From: an uncultured Clostridia bacterium
Lineage (GTDB): Bacteria; Bacillota; Clostridia; Oscillospirales; Acutalibacteraceae
Direction of reading: 5' to 3'
Assembly (NCBI GenBank): GCA_937920235.1
Contig: CALGUK010000027.1
Coordinates: 1 to 48,145 of the forward strand
Length of the DNA stretch: 48,145 bases
Part shown: in pieces, positions 6,970 to 15,707 of the stretch
Numbering within the stretch: position 1 is the stretch's first letter
Layout of the letters: each line of letters opens with the position of its first letter
Translations under genes and position numbers: made by a program
The notes under the pieces: model-generated
Databases searched by the model: none
What the model saw: the letters and a program-made list of their open reading frames with translations, nothing else
What the model was told of the DNA's origin: nothing

Positions 6970-8322
6970 TTATTTTGTTCTGAGGCCTTTCGGATAATGA
7001 TTTTTTGCTCTGCCGTTTGAGACCTTTACTCCGCCGACGGTGCATCCGTCAACCAGCACTGCCGCCCAACCGTTTTCGCAATCGGTATCAAATTCTTCTC
7101 CGTGAAGATACTTTTTTATCTCATCACTTTCCGCAGTCAGCGTGATTTTTCGCTTAAAAGCCTTGCCCATCGCCATAAAAAACTGATGATGTGGCTGAAC
7201 ATAGTTTTTTCTTATTTCTCCGATAGTGACACCGCAGGAAAAGGCACTACCCTTTCTTATCGGAAAATCGGGAGTAAAATACACGGGATTTCCATTATAC
7301 ATCTGCACATTTTCTTCTTTATATGAGACAAGTGTGTCATCAAGAAACCGTTTAAGTGTTTTATCAGTTTTTTCGTTTCCGATACGGACATTAAAATATT
7401 CGGTACTTGCCGACATATTCTGCATTACGGCGACAAACTGGCCCTCTCCCCTTGTTCTGTGGGGATAACAGCGTCTTGTATATCGGATATTTTTGCACTC
7501 ACATCCGTCAAAGAAAATTCCGTCGGCAGTATTTTCCTCAACCGCCTTTGTGACGGGGATAAGTTCGAATTCGGGATGCCGTTGAAGAAAAGCATCAACC
7601 GTCATTTCATTTTCCTCAAGGGAAAAAGTGCAGGTTGAATATACAATGTATCCGCAGTCCTTGAGCATTTTCACGGCACAGTCGAGTATTTCCGCCTGTC
7701 GCTCGGCACACATTCTGACATTTTCGGGACTCCACTCATCTATCGCCGTGTCGTCCTTGCGGAACATTCCTTCACCCGAGCAGGGAGCATCGACCATGAT
7801 CATATCGAATTTTTCCGGGAACTCCTTGGCAAGCTTCTGCGGACTCATGCAGGTTGTCACAACATTTGTAAATCCCATACGTTCCATATTTCCCGTAAGA
7901 ATTTTACACCTTGACGGCACAATTTCATTTGCGACAAGAACACCGTTTTTACCCAGCTTATTTCTTATCTGACTGCTTTTTCCTCCCGGGGCGGCACAGA
8001 GGTCAAGAACCCTCCAATTTTTATTGATAAATACACTCTCGACAGGAACCATTGCGGCAGGCTCCTGAACATAAATCATACCCGCATGATGATAAGGGTG
8101 ATTTCCTATGCCGTCAAAATCAAAATAAAAGCCGTTTTCGACATAGGGTATTCGCTCGTCGGAAAAAATATTCAGTTTTTCAAAATCCGCATCAGAGATT
8201 TTCTCTGTATTGACTCTGAACGCTCTCACGGGTTTTTCCTCATAAGACCTTTCAAAAGCCTCATACTCGTCGCCGAGAAGTTTTTTCATTCTCTCTTTAA
8301 ATTCTGCAGGTAACTGTTTCAT
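6970..8322 (-). CDS. NOL1/NOP2/Sun-family (RsmF-like) RNA cytosine-C5 methyltransferase
   Basis: SAM-dependent methyltransferase making m5C in rRNA or tRNA. The 450-aa protein has a Rossmann SAM site LDLCAAPGGKSSQIRNKLG near residue 107, motif IV DAPCSGEGMFRKD, and motif VI YSTCTFSLEENE. The two cysteines (in PCSG and STCT) are the release and catalytic residues. The C-terminal 120 residues match the PUA-like tail of RsmF/YebU-type enzymes. Its ATG overlaps the rsmE stop (ATGA), so the two are translationally coupled. The exact target base cannot be read from sequence. Confidence 0.9.
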   Translation of the reverse strand: MKQLPAEFKERMKKLLGDEYEAFERSYEEKPVRAFRVNTEKISDADFEKLNIFSDERIPYVENGFYFDFDGIGNHPYHHAGMIYVQEPAAMVPVESVFINKNWRVLDLCAAPGGKSSQIRNKLGKNGVLVANEIVPSRCKILTGNMERMGFTNVVTTCMSPQKLAKEFPEKFDMIMVDAPCSGEGMFRKDDTAIDEWSPENVRMCAERQAEILDCAVKMLKDCGYIVYSTCTFSLEENEMTVDAFLQRHPEFELIPVTKAVEENTADGIFFDGCECKNIRYTRRCYPHRTRGEGQFVAVMQNMSASTEYFNVRIGNEKTDKTLKRFLDDTLVSYKEENVQMYNGNPVYFTPDFPIRKGSAFSCGVTIGEIRKNYVQPHHQFFMAMGKAFKRKITLTAESDEIKKYLHGEEFDTDCENGWAAVLVDGCTVGGVKVSNGRAKNHYPKGLRTK

Positions 8323-9071
8323 ACTCCGTCACTCAATTCGGTTTCCGCATACAGCATACACATTCCCACCGATAAGACAGCCGCCGTTTCGGTTCGGAGA
8401 ATACGCTTGCCGAGCGAAATGATTTTCCCGCCGTTTTCCACGGCTTTTTCTATTTCACTTTTTTCAAATCCGCCCTCAGGTCCTATCAGTATTCCTACCG
8501 TCATCCCGGCATGCAGATTTTTAAGACTCTCCTTTGTATCTGTCATTCCGTTTTTACTCTCATACGGAACAAGGAAAGCATCAAGGCTCTTTGCTGCTTC
8601 AATCGCTTGATTATATGTAAGAACCTCGGATATTTCGGGAACGAAATTGCGTTTACTCTGCTTTGCCGCACTTTCAGAAATTGTCTGCCATCGTGAAACC
8701 TTGCTTTTTTTCTTTTTGTCGTCAAGGCGGACAACACATCGACTCATTTCTACAGGAATAATCTTTTCCGCGCCGAGCTCAACGGATTTCTGAATAATCA
8801 TCTCCATCTTATCGCTCTTGGGAAGTCCTTGAAAAAGATAAATTTTTAAGGGGAGCCCGGTATTGTTATAATTTTCTTCCAGAACCCTTGCGACTACAAA
8901 ATCATTTTCAAATTTTTCGATTTCACACAAGCTGCTGACACCGTTTTCACTTACCAGAAATTTATCTCCCGAAGTCATACGAAGGACATTACGGATGTGG
9001 TTATAATCTGCTCCGCTGATAAAATAACGGTCATTTTGTCTCTGATTCTCTTTCACAAAAAAGTTATACAT
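8319..9071 (-). CDS. rsmE: 16S rRNA m3U1498 methyltransferase
   Basis: SPOUT-class (trefoil-knot) methyltransferase acting on U1498 of 16S rRNA. The 250-aa product has an N-terminal PUA-like domain (about 1-75) and the knot signatures ILIGPEGGFEKSEIEKA and ISLGKRILRTETAAVLSVG, which form the SAM site. Length is normal. It is coupled to the downstream m5C methyltransferase through a 4-base overlap. A terminator-like hairpin lies just upstream, after the lipid-kinase gene. Confidence 0.94.
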   Translation of the reverse strand: MYNFFVKENQRQNDRYFISGADYNHIRNVLRMTSGDKFLVSENGVSSLCEIEKFENDFVVARVLEENYNNTGLPLKIYLFQGLPKSDKMEMIIQKSVELGAEKIIPVEMSRCVVRLDDKKKKSKVSRWQTISESAAKQSKRNFVPEISEVLTYNQAIEAAKSLDAFLVPYESKNGMTDTKESLKNLHAGMTVGILIGPEGGFEKSEIEKAVENGGKIISLGKRILRTETAAVLSVGMCMLYAETELSDGV

Positions 9072-9096
9072 ATCGTTCTACCTTACCAAAAATAAC

Positions 9097-9116
9097 GGCG
9101 GGAGCAAGCCCCCGCC
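9097..9116 (-). terminator. terminator-like hairpin after the lipid kinase gene
   Basis: GGCGGG (9097-9102) pairs with CCCGCC (9111-9116), only 5 nt past the kinase stop. On the minus strand it is followed by GTTATTTTTGG, an interrupted T-run, so termination may be partial and rsmE may rely on read-through; I see no strong separate promoter. Confidence 0.6.
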
Positions 9117-9121
9117 TTTTA

Positions 9122-10048
9122 TTATATCAAATCGAGGAATTTAGAGCCGCGGGGAACAATAAATGTTATTGCGCCCTCAAGCAATTCAAATTCGCGTTCT
9201 CTGACGAACTCACATTCGCCGTCAACATTCACAGCCGCATCCTTGACACTTTCGATTTTCACTTTTTTACAATGCACAAGCTTTGTAAATTCCCAGTTAA
9301 GATGCTCGCCTTTTTTATATTTGCTGAGCAAGGGAAGAAGACCAATCGGTCCTTTTTTTGCAATTTCCTCAGGATATCTTACCATAACACAGTCAATAAG
9401 ACCGTCGTTGGGCATAGCTCCCGGTGCAGCCATATATCCGCCGCCGTACCATCTGGAATTTCCTATATAGCAGAAGAGGAAATCATCATCGTACACCTTA
9501 TCATCATCAATTGTAATTCTGAAGTGATTTTTGATTTTACCCGTCAGACAGCATTTTATTGCTGAAAGCGTATATGCGATTTCGCCGTTTACCATAGGAA
9601 TCTTTTTGAAATCCGCCTGGGCAGCACACACCTCGGAATCGATACCCATGGCGCACTCGTTAATGGCAATCTGTCCGTTTGTATAAATAAGATCGAGTTT
9701 TACGGGGACGCCGTTAACGTGGTCGTCAATATTTGTATTTCTGCCGAAAAGACGGCAAAAATCATTACCTGATCCGAGAGGAATATTTGCTACCTCACAA
9801 TTGGAATACTTATAACAGCCGTTGACAATCTCATACAAAGTACCGTCGCCGCCACAGGAATAAAAGCGGATTTTTTCACCTGTTTTCGCCGCTTCCTCAA
9901 CAAATCTCATGCCGTCACGGCTGGCATTTGTCACATAAATCTGAGCATCGAGATTTTTTTCTTTTACATACTTTTCGATTGTGGGGATATAATTTTTTGC
10001 GTTTTTTCCTTTTCCTGAAACCGGATTGACAACAAAAATATGCTTCAT
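9122..10048 (-). CDS. diacylglycerol kinase-type lipid kinase (YegS/DgkB family)
   Basis: Soluble lipid kinase that phosphorylates diacylglycerol or a related lipid, recycling DAG released by lipoteichoic-type polymer synthesis. The 308-aa protein shows the family nucleotide motif GGDGTLYEIVNG near residue 69 and PLGSGNDFCR near 95, plus the N-terminal NPVSGKGKN. Near the C-terminus DAAVNVDGE matches the conserved VNVDGE metal/ATP region. It lies 21 nt after the THUMP methyltransferase gene and shares its promoter. Substrate is not determined. Confidence 0.88.
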   Translation of the reverse strand: MKHIFVVNPVSGKGKNAKNYIPTIEKYVKEKNLDAQIYVTNASRDGMRFVEEAAKTGEKIRFYSCGGDGTLYEIVNGCYKYSNCEVANIPLGSGNDFCRLFGRNTNIDDHVNGVPVKLDLIYTNGQIAINECAMGIDSEVCAAQADFKKIPMVNGEIAYTLSAIKCCLTGKIKNHFRITIDDDKVYDDDFLFCYIGNSRWYGGGYMAAPGAMPNDGLIDCVMVRYPEEIAKKGPIGLLPLLSKYKKGEHLNWEFTKLVHCKKVKIESVKDAAVNVDGECEFVREREFELLEGAITFIVPRGSKFLDLI

Positions 10049-10069
10049 ATGAATCTCCTGATTTTTGTC

Positions 10070-11185
10070 TTATTTATAATACATATATAACTGACATTTT
10101 ATCATACCGTTATAGAGCTTGCGACGCTTGTCCGCTTTTCTGCCGAAGCATTTCTCAAACTCCTCATCGGGACTGATAATATAATAAGCCCAGCCTCGCT
10201 CTGCGGTGAAAATTCTGCCCATAGCTCTGTAGATATCCTCGCTTGCTCTGATATCCAACATTCTTTCACCGTAAGGCGGGTTGCAAATAACCGTTCCCTT
10301 TTCACTCTTACGCTGAAAATCCTTTAAATCTCTTTTGGAAAGGTCAATTTTCATTCCCACTCCTGCACGTCTTGCATTTTCACGGGCAATTTCGAGTGCA
10401 CGGAAATCAATATCGGAGCCGTATGCCTTAAAGTCTGCATCACGGATAACAGTATCCGCAGCTCTCATTCTCTCCTGCTGCCAGAAGGAGGAATCGATAT
10501 TTTCAAACCTTTCGGAAATAAAGGAACGCTTGAGTCCCGGCGCAATATTCAGCGCCTTCATTGCTCCCTCGATCAGAATTGTTCCCGAACCGCAGCAAAC
10601 ATCATAGAGAGTATGATAATGGCGGAGTCTTGCAAGCTCGGCCATAGCGGCGGCAAGAGTTTCTTTAATCGGGGCGGAATTGGCAACAGGACGGTATCCG
10701 CGCTTGTGAAGTCCTGCTCCCGAAGAATCGATAAAAACGGTAACTGTATCCTTCATAATCGAAAACTGAATCTGATGAGCAGGTCCGGTCTCTTCAAACC
10801 AAGAAATACCGTATTTTTCCCTGAGTCTCTCGACAATCGCTTTTTTGGTGATCGCCTGACAGTCACTTACTGAAAAAAGCTTTGAATTGAGAGAATAGCC
10901 CTTGACGGGAAAAGCGTCAATCTTGCCTATCCACTCTTCCCACGGGATGCTTTTTACCCCTTGGAAAAGCTGTTCAAACGTAACTGCTCTGAACTCGCCC
11001 ATACGGATAAGAATTCTCTCGCTGTAACGTGAACATATATTAGCCCTTGCAAGAATGCTTTCGTCGCCCTCAAAATCGACTCTGCCGTTTTTTGCCTCAA
11101 CATTCAAGGCGTCCATATCACGCAATTCCTGTGCCACGAGGCCTTCAAGTCCCAGCAAGCAGGGTGCTGAAAAATTAATCAACAT
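10070..11185 (-). CDS. THUMP-domain class I RNA methyltransferase (RlmL/YpsC-like)
   Basis: SAM-dependent N2-guanine or N6-adenine RNA methyltransferase acting on 23S rRNA or tRNA. The N-terminal ~160 residues form a ferredoxin-like plus THUMP RNA-binding module, and a Rossmann domain follows with CCGSGTILIEGAM (SAM site) and catalytic NPPYGERM. At 371 aa it is the single-domain form, lacking the RlmK half of the E. coli fusion. I start it at the ATG giving MLINFSAPCLLGLEG, with GGTG 6 nt upstream; an ATG 4 codons earlier (11197) has a poorer site. First gene of its transcript. Confidence 0.9.
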   Translation of the reverse strand: MLINFSAPCLLGLEGLVAQELRDMDALNVEAKNGRVDFEGDESILARANICSRYSERILIRMGEFRAVTFEQLFQGVKSIPWEEWIGKIDAFPVKGYSLNSKLFSVSDCQAITKKAIVERLREKYGISWFEETGPAHQIQFSIMKDTVTVFIDSSGAGLHKRGYRPVANSAPIKETLAAAMAELARLRHYHTLYDVCCGSGTILIEGAMKALNIAPGLKRSFISERFENIDSSFWQQERMRAADTVIRDADFKAYGSDIDFRALEIARENARRAGVGMKIDLSKRDLKDFQRKSEKGTVICNPPYGERMLDIRASEDIYRAMGRIFTAERGWAYYIISPDEEFEKCFGRKADKRRKLYNGMIKCQLYMYYK

Positions 11186-11215
11186 ACTTTTCACCATTTT
11201 ACCATATTCATGTGT

Positions 11216-11244
11216 AGTATAAATGATATTTATTCAATTGTCAA
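11216..11244 (-). promoter_or_regulatory. promoter of the THUMP methyltransferase operon
   Basis: TTGACA (11244-11239) and TATACT (11221-11216) on the minus strand are 17 bp apart, about 30 nt before the start codon. Confidence 0.75.
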
Positions 11245-11333
11245 CAGACTGCCGAGTAAAATATTACTGCTGATTTTCTGAATTTTTTAGTGATTTTTTC
11301 ATTCGGCTCACCGAGAAAATCACCATATTAAAA

Positions 11334-11364
11334 CAGACGGTAAGTTTTGTACTCTTACCGTCTG
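11334..11364 (-). terminator. terminator of the BspA-like gene
   Basis: CAGACGGTAAG (11334-11344) pairs perfectly with CTTACCGTCTG (11354-11364), loop 9 nt; TTTTAAT follows on the minus strand. It lies 17 nt after the stop. The rest of 11245-11333 shows no gene. Confidence 0.8.
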
Positions 11365-11380
11365 CTTTCAGCATATTCAA

Positions 11381-12694
11381 TTATCTCAGACCTGCCGCCG
11401 TCTGAAGCACCCAGCGCGCATCAACAACATCAACGGATCCGTCTTTATTCATATCTGCTTTTTCTGCCTGCTCCTCAGTCAAATCTCTGAGCATTGCCAC
11501 GTGCTGAAGAAGCTGACGGGCATCAACAGATGTAACCTTACCCTCTCCCGTCATATCACCCATAACAAATTCAGGGAGAACTCCGTTCTTTTCCGCATAA
11601 GAATAAGCAAAACTGTCCTTTTCGGCAACTATCACAAAATCCTCTGCCGCACCGACGAACGCGGTTTCTCCGATTTCAGTTACGCTTTCGGGGATGAAAA
11701 CTGCCTCAAGATTTTCACAGTTTGAAAATGCCGCTTCACCGACAGAAGTGACATTTTCCGGAATTTTAAATTCATCAAATGGAGCACCCTCAAAAGCACC
11801 GTTTCCGATTTTTGTTACGGTTTCGGGAATTTTAACTGCAGAATAATCAATTGCACCGGGAACTAAAACGAGTGTTGTCCTGTCCTTATTATAAAGGACA
11901 CCCTCCGAAGAAGAATAGTTCTTATTCTCCTCATTCACACTGATTTGTGCCAGCTCATCGCAGTTGCAGAATGCGTAATCGCCTATAACCTTAACCGAAG
12001 CCGGAATCTCAACTGAGGTAACACCCGAGCCGTTGAAGGAATATTTGCCGAGTTCCTCTGTTCCTTCGGGGATAACTACGGATTTAAGTGCGATACAGCC
12101 GGTAAAGGCATAAGCACCGATGTTTTTTAGTGTTGTCGGCAGAACTGCTTCTGCGAGCTTTTCGCAATCTCTGAACGCGAGAAGACTGATTGCTTTAATT
12201 CCCTCTGGAAGAACAATCTTTTCAAGCTCCTTGCAATTTCTGAAAACTGCATCTGCCATTACGGATGTGCCGGTTTTCACGGTAAATTCACCGCTGATAC
12301 CGGTCTTGACGGCAATAAGGAATTTTCCTGCGTAAAGAGCACCGTTTTCCCAATTTGCATCGTTCTTATAAAATGCTGTTTTTGTAAAAGCATACTGACC
12401 GATTGTTGTTACGGTGTCCGGAATTTTAACCGTTTCCAGCTCGGGATTTTTATCAAAAGCCCGGTTATCAACGGTAACAACCGTATATCCGTTTATTTCC
12501 TCAGGTATTTCAAGATTGACCGTTCCTGCCGCTGCGCCTATGATTTTACAGGTTTTTGCCTCTTCGGAAATTACCTCAGAATATACAAGAGCATCTGTTT
12601 TCGGAAGATCAGGTGTATCGCCTGCCGATACCGCAACAGCCAAAACCGATAACATCATTACAACCGCAAGAACAAGTGAAACTGTCTTTTTCAT
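11381..12694 (-). CDS. secreted BspA-type leucine-rich repeat protein with C-terminal dockerin
   Basis: Exported cell-surface or secreted protein, 437 aa. A Sec signal peptide (MKKTVSLVLAVVMMLSVLAV then AVSAG) is followed by LRR_5/BspA repeats across about 60-355, with the recurring IPxxVTxIGxxAFxxC pattern (for example IPDTVTTIGQYAF, IPESVTEIGETAF). Residues 379-437 form a type I dockerin with two calcium loops. The first (380-391, D-x-T-x-E) is slightly degenerate and the second (414-425, D-x-N-x-D) canonical, each followed by a helix with VDAR. BspA domains mediate adhesion; a dockerin predicts docking to a cohesin scaffold. No cohesin gene is in the window. It has its own promoter and terminator. 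Confidence 0.9.
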   Translation of the reverse strand: MKKTVSLVLAVVMMLSVLAVAVSAGDTPDLPKTDALVYSEVISEEAKTCKIIGAAAGTVNLEIPEEINGYTVVTVDNRAFDKNPELETVKIPDTVTTIGQYAFTKTAFYKNDANWENGALYAGKFLIAVKTGISGEFTVKTGTSVMADAVFRNCKELEKIVLPEGIKAISLLAFRDCEKLAEAVLPTTLKNIGAYAFTGCIALKSVVIPEGTEELGKYSFNGSGVTSVEIPASVKVIGDYAFCNCDELAQISVNEENKNYSSSEGVLYNKDRTTLVLVPGAIDYSAVKIPETVTKIGNGAFEGAPFDEFKIPENVTSVGEAAFSNCENLEAVFIPESVTEIGETAFVGAAEDFVIVAEKDSFAYSYAEKNGVLPEFVMGDMTGEGKVTSVDARQLLQHVAMLRDLTEEQAEKADMNKDGSVDVVDARWVLQTAAGLR

Positions 12695-12744
12695 AATAAT
12701 TTTCCTTTCAAAATTTTTTCGGGTTTCTCATATCCCATAAGTCA

Positions 12745-12773
12745 ATTAAAGCATATGAGGAGAATTTTGTCAA
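12745..12773 (-). promoter_or_regulatory. promoter of the BspA-like gene
   Basis: TTGACA (12773-12768) and TTTAAT (12750-12745) on the minus strand, 17 bp apart. The 5' untranslated leader is about 45 nt, with AAAGGAAA just before the ATG. Confidence 0.65.
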
Positions 12774-12779
12774 GAAAAC

Positions 12780-12803
12780 GGGACAGGAATTGCTCCCTGT
12801 CCC
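12780..12803 (-). terminator. terminator of the M20 peptidase gene
   Basis: GGGACAGG (12780-12787) pairs with CCTGTCCC (12796-12803) around an 8-nt loop; GTTTTCTTG follows on the minus strand. It begins 10 nt after the stop. Confidence 0.75.
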
Positions 12804-12812
12804 GCAGTAAAT

Positions 12813-14279
12813 TTAATCCTGTGTCATTTTTCTGACATATCTCTTGAAAAACGCAATTGCATCCTCACAGCAGGCAATCGGTATTCTCTCATTTGTACCG
12901 TGAGTACAGAGAAGAAGCTTTGTATCTGCCACAAACGGAGCAAAACGGTAAATGTTTTCACAAACCGGCTCGTAATTATAAGCGTCTGTTCCTCCCATTA
13001 CAAGGAACGGTGTAACAAGGTTTTTGCTGTTCTGTGCTTCTGCAAGCTCTTTGATTGCACAAAAAGCCTTTGAGTCTGTCGGAGAAACCTGTGAAGACTC
13101 CTTGCCGACAAGAAATTCAACGTCAATCTCTTTATTTCTTACGCTGTCGCGGATATGCTTTTCAACATCCTTAATCGTTACTCCCGGCATTGTACGGAAA
13201 TTCACCGTAACACTTGCCTTTTGCGGAAGCACGTTGAACTGCGGACTGCCCTCAGCCATTGTTACTGCCGTACAGGTACGAATAAGAGATGCGGCGGCAG
13301 GTATTTTTTTCATAATTGCAAGAATCAACGGCTGTAAAATCGGAGTATTTACAAGCACTACCCTCAGCGGATATCCTGCATTTTTGCCGACTCTTTTAAG
13401 AAGCTGTTTAAGATAATCGGGCATTGTTGCCTTGAACTGATGATTTTCAATATCCTTAATAACGTCTGCCAACTTGCCGACTGCGGTATGCTGTGGCGGC
13501 TGTGAAGAGTGTCCTCCTTTTGCATTAACGCTGACCTTATAATTCACGCTACCTTTTTCTGCAATGCCAACACCTGTAAGGTTAATATCGAGAAGTTTGC
13601 CAAGTTTAACAGGAAGAATTGCACCGCCCTCATCGAGCACGGCCTCAAGATGTACTCCCTGTTCCTTGAGATATGCGGCAATCTGCTTTGCACCGTTATC
13701 GGGAGCCGCAACAACCTCCTCGTTGTGTCCCAAGCAGATATATACCGTTCTTTTCGGACGGTAACCCTCATTGAGAAGCTCTTCCATACACTCCATAACT
13801 GCAATGAGGTGGTTTTTCATATCCATAGCGCCTCTGCCCCAGATAAACTCACCGTCATTATATCCGCTGAACGGCTCGTGCTCCCAATCCTGCTCGGTAC
13901 CTGCGGTAATCGGAACAACATCCTGATGGGCAAGCAGTGCGATACCGTCAAGACTCGGGTCGGTTCCTTCCCATTTGTAGACAAGGCTTGCGTCAGCAAT
14001 TTTAGTTTTTGTCATATTTCTGTGAACAAGCGGAAAACGCTCCTCAAGAAATGCGTGGAACTTATCAAACTCGTTCCAGTCAACAAGCTCTCTGTCATAA
14101 TTTGAGATTGTCTTTATTTTAATTGCATCGCTCAAGTCACGGCAGTATTTCTCCATATCCACCATTTCCGGCGCCAATTTTTCAGTCGTTGCCTTTTTCT
14201 CCTTAAAAAATGCGGCACGGACAAGCGTTACAACTATAAACAATCCTAAAATTCCGAGAATTGCCCATAAAATTTCCAT
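12813..14279 (-). CDS. membrane-anchored M20 family peptidase
   Basis: Di-zinc M20 metallopeptidase of the carboxypeptidase-S/PM20D1 type, 488 aa. An N-terminal membrane segment (residues 3-23, ILWAILGILGLFIVVTLV) probably anchors it. Metal and catalytic motifs are ALLAHQDVVP, WGRGAMDMKNHL, CLGHNEEV with the base/ligand pair EE, LDEGGAILP, and a C-terminal HGTNERIP. The dimerisation domain lies around 240-370. It likely cleaves or trims peptides or N-acyl amino acids; the substrate is unknown. It lies downstream of the his operon with a 69-nt gap and a good ribosome binding site. Confidence 0.9.
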   Translation of the reverse strand: MEILWAILGILGLFIVVTLVRAAFFKEKKATTEKLAPEMVDMEKYCRDLSDAIKIKTISNYDRELVDWNEFDKFHAFLEERFPLVHRNMTKTKIADASLVYKWEGTDPSLDGIALLAHQDVVPITAGTEQDWEHEPFSGYNDGEFIWGRGAMDMKNHLIAVMECMEELLNEGYRPKRTVYICLGHNEEVVAAPDNGAKQIAAYLKEQGVHLEAVLDEGGAILPVKLGKLLDINLTGVGIAEKGSVNYKVSVNAKGGHSSQPPQHTAVGKLADVIKDIENHQFKATMPDYLKQLLKRVGKNAGYPLRVVLVNTPILQPLILAIMKKIPAAASLIRTCTAVTMAEGSPQFNVLPQKASVTVNFRTMPGVTIKDVEKHIRDSVRNKEIDVEFLVGKESSQVSPTDSKAFCAIKELAEAQNSKNLVTPFLVMGGTDAYNYEPVCENIYRFAPFVADTKLLLCTHGTNERIPIACCEDAIAFFKRYVRKMTQD

Positions 14280-14348
14280 ATTATAACCCTCTCATTCAAT
14301 ATATTTTATCACGGACATATAGTGTCACGATATTGATACTGATTTAAT

Positions 14349-14675
14349 TTATGTGTTTTTGTCAACGGTATGGAACTTTTTGAGGTTTCCTGTTTTCTGA
14401 CTTCTCTTATCAAGCTCGGCCATAACATCTTCGACAGCAATTCCCTCATTTGCCATCATAACAAACAGATGAAAAATCAGATCGCTGATTTCGCCGACGG
14501 TTTCTTCCTTGTTACCGTTTTTTGCGGCAATAATTGTTTCGGAACATTCCTCACCGACTTTTTTGAGTATTTTGTCAAGTCCCTTTTCAAAAAGATAACA
14601 AGTATACGATCCTTCTTGCTTGTTTTCTCTTCTTTCAAGTATGGTTTCGTAAAGATTTACCAATGTGTCATTCAT
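14349..14675 (-). CDS. hisE: phosphoribosyl-ATP pyrophosphatase
   Basis: Second step of histidine synthesis: hydrolyses PR-ATP to PR-AMP. The chosen ATG gives 108 aa (MNDTLVNLYETIL) with AAGGAG 10 nt upstream. An upstream in-frame extension to 14741 lies wholly inside hisI and is discarded. Metal-binding acidic motifs are VGEECSETIIAAKNG and EISDLIFHLFVMM. Separate from HisI, in contrast to the fused HisIE of enterics. Its start lies just beyond the hisI stop. Last gene of the his cluster. Confidence 0.95.
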   Translation of the reverse strand: MNDTLVNLYETILERRENKQEGSYTCYLFEKGLDKILKKVGEECSETIIAAKNGNKEETVGEISDLIFHLFVMMANEGIAVEDVMAELDKRSQKTGNLKKFHTVDKNT

Positions 14676-14676
14676 A

Positions 14677-14991
14677 TTATTTAATCTCCTTAAAGAAACA
14701 AGATTTGCTGCCCGTATGACAGGCGGGACCTGTCTGCTCAACTTTTACCAGCAGCGTATCGTCATCGCAGTCGCCGTGAATTGAAATAACCTTTTGCAGA
14801 TGTCCCGATGTTGCACCCTTATTCCAGAGTTCCTGCCTTGAACGGCTCCAGAACCAAGTATAACCCGTTTCAAGCGTTTTTGCCATCGATTCCTTATTCA
14901 TATAGGCGAGCATAAGCACTTCTCCCGTGCTCTCCTCCTGAATTACGGCAGGGATAAGCTCAGATTTTAAAAAGTATTTATCGAGATTCAT
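14677..14991 (-). CDS. hisI: phosphoribosyl-AMP cyclohydrolase
   Basis: Third step of histidine synthesis: opens the adenine ring of PR-AMP. The 104-aa protein has the signatures TWFWSRSRQELWNKG and ATSGH, the magnesium site DCDDDTLLVKVEQ, and zinc-binding Cys in TGPACHTGSKSCF. Its start overlaps the hisA stop by 4 bases. Confidence 0.96.
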   Translation of the reverse strand: MNLDKYFLKSELIPAVIQEESTGEVLMLAYMNKESMAKTLETGYTWFWSRSRQELWNKGATSGHLQKVISIHGDCDDDTLLVKVEQTGPACHTGSKSCFFKEIK

Positions 14992-15704
14992 TTTTGCGCC
15001 TCCCTGATTGCCTCTGCCAGATTCAAGGTGCCGCTGTAAATACTTCTTCCGCAGATTGCACCGTACATTCCTGCCTTTTTCAAAACGGTTATATTGTTTA
15101 AATCCTTAATTCCTCCGCTTGCGGTGATGTTACAGGAAACCGCATCGTTAAGCTTAACCAACTGTTCCAGATTCGGACCGGAAAGCATACCGTCACAGTC
15201 GATATCTGTAAAGATGATATACTTTACACCAAAATCTTCCATTCTCTTTGCCAGCTCAATATAATGAGTGTCACTTTTTTCCGTCCAGCCCTCAGTTGCC
15301 ACCATCTCATTTTTAGCATCAATCCCGACGGCAATTCTGTCTCCGAACTCCTTACAAGCTTCTTTTACCAGCTGCGGATTTTTTAGAGCCGCTGAGCCGA
15401 TTATTACTCTTTCAATACCGTTTCGAATGTAGAAATCCACATCGTTCATTGTACGTATTCCGCCGCCGACCTCAACTCTGAGTCCGCTGTTTTTTGCGAC
15501 GTCAAGGAAAATTTTACTGTTTATACGGACACCGTCAAGCGCACCGTTCAGGTCAACCATATGTATCCACTCGGCTCCCGCTTTTTTGAAATTCATGGCA
15601 GTTTCCGCATAACTGTCCGCAACCTTACCGGCGGTTGAAAAATCGCCTTTATAGAGTCGGACACATTCTTTGTCTTTAATGTCTATTGCCGGAAATATAA
15701 TCAT
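14988..15704 (-). CDS. hisA: ProFAR isomerase
   Basis: TIM-barrel isomerase (238 aa) converting ProFAR to PRFAR. The N-terminal catalytic Asp lies in FPAIDIKDKECVRLYKGD. The phosphate-binding loops are VGGGIRTMNDV and TASGGIKDLNN, and the second catalytic Asp is in FTDIDCDGMLSGPN. PRFAR is the substrate of HisH/HisF, yet neither gene follows. It sits 3 nt after hisB. Confidence 0.96.
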   Translation of the reverse strand: MIIFPAIDIKDKECVRLYKGDFSTAGKVADSYAETAMNFKKAGAEWIHMVDLNGALDGVRINSKIFLDVAKNSGLRVEVGGGIRTMNDVDFYIRNGIERVIIGSAALKNPQLVKEACKEFGDRIAVGIDAKNEMVATEGWTEKSDTHYIELAKRMEDFGVKYIIFTDIDCDGMLSGPNLEQLVKLNDAVSCNITASGGIKDLNNITVLKKAGMYGAICGRSIYSGTLNLAEAIREAQK

Positions 15705-15707
15705 TTA

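Noticed and set aside
11381..12694. Tandem repeats in the BspA gene as a CRISPR-like or DNA-repeat array
   Set aside because: The periodicity is at protein level (LRR_5 units) and the DNA copies are diverged; no spacer pattern. No CRISPR array is visible in the window.
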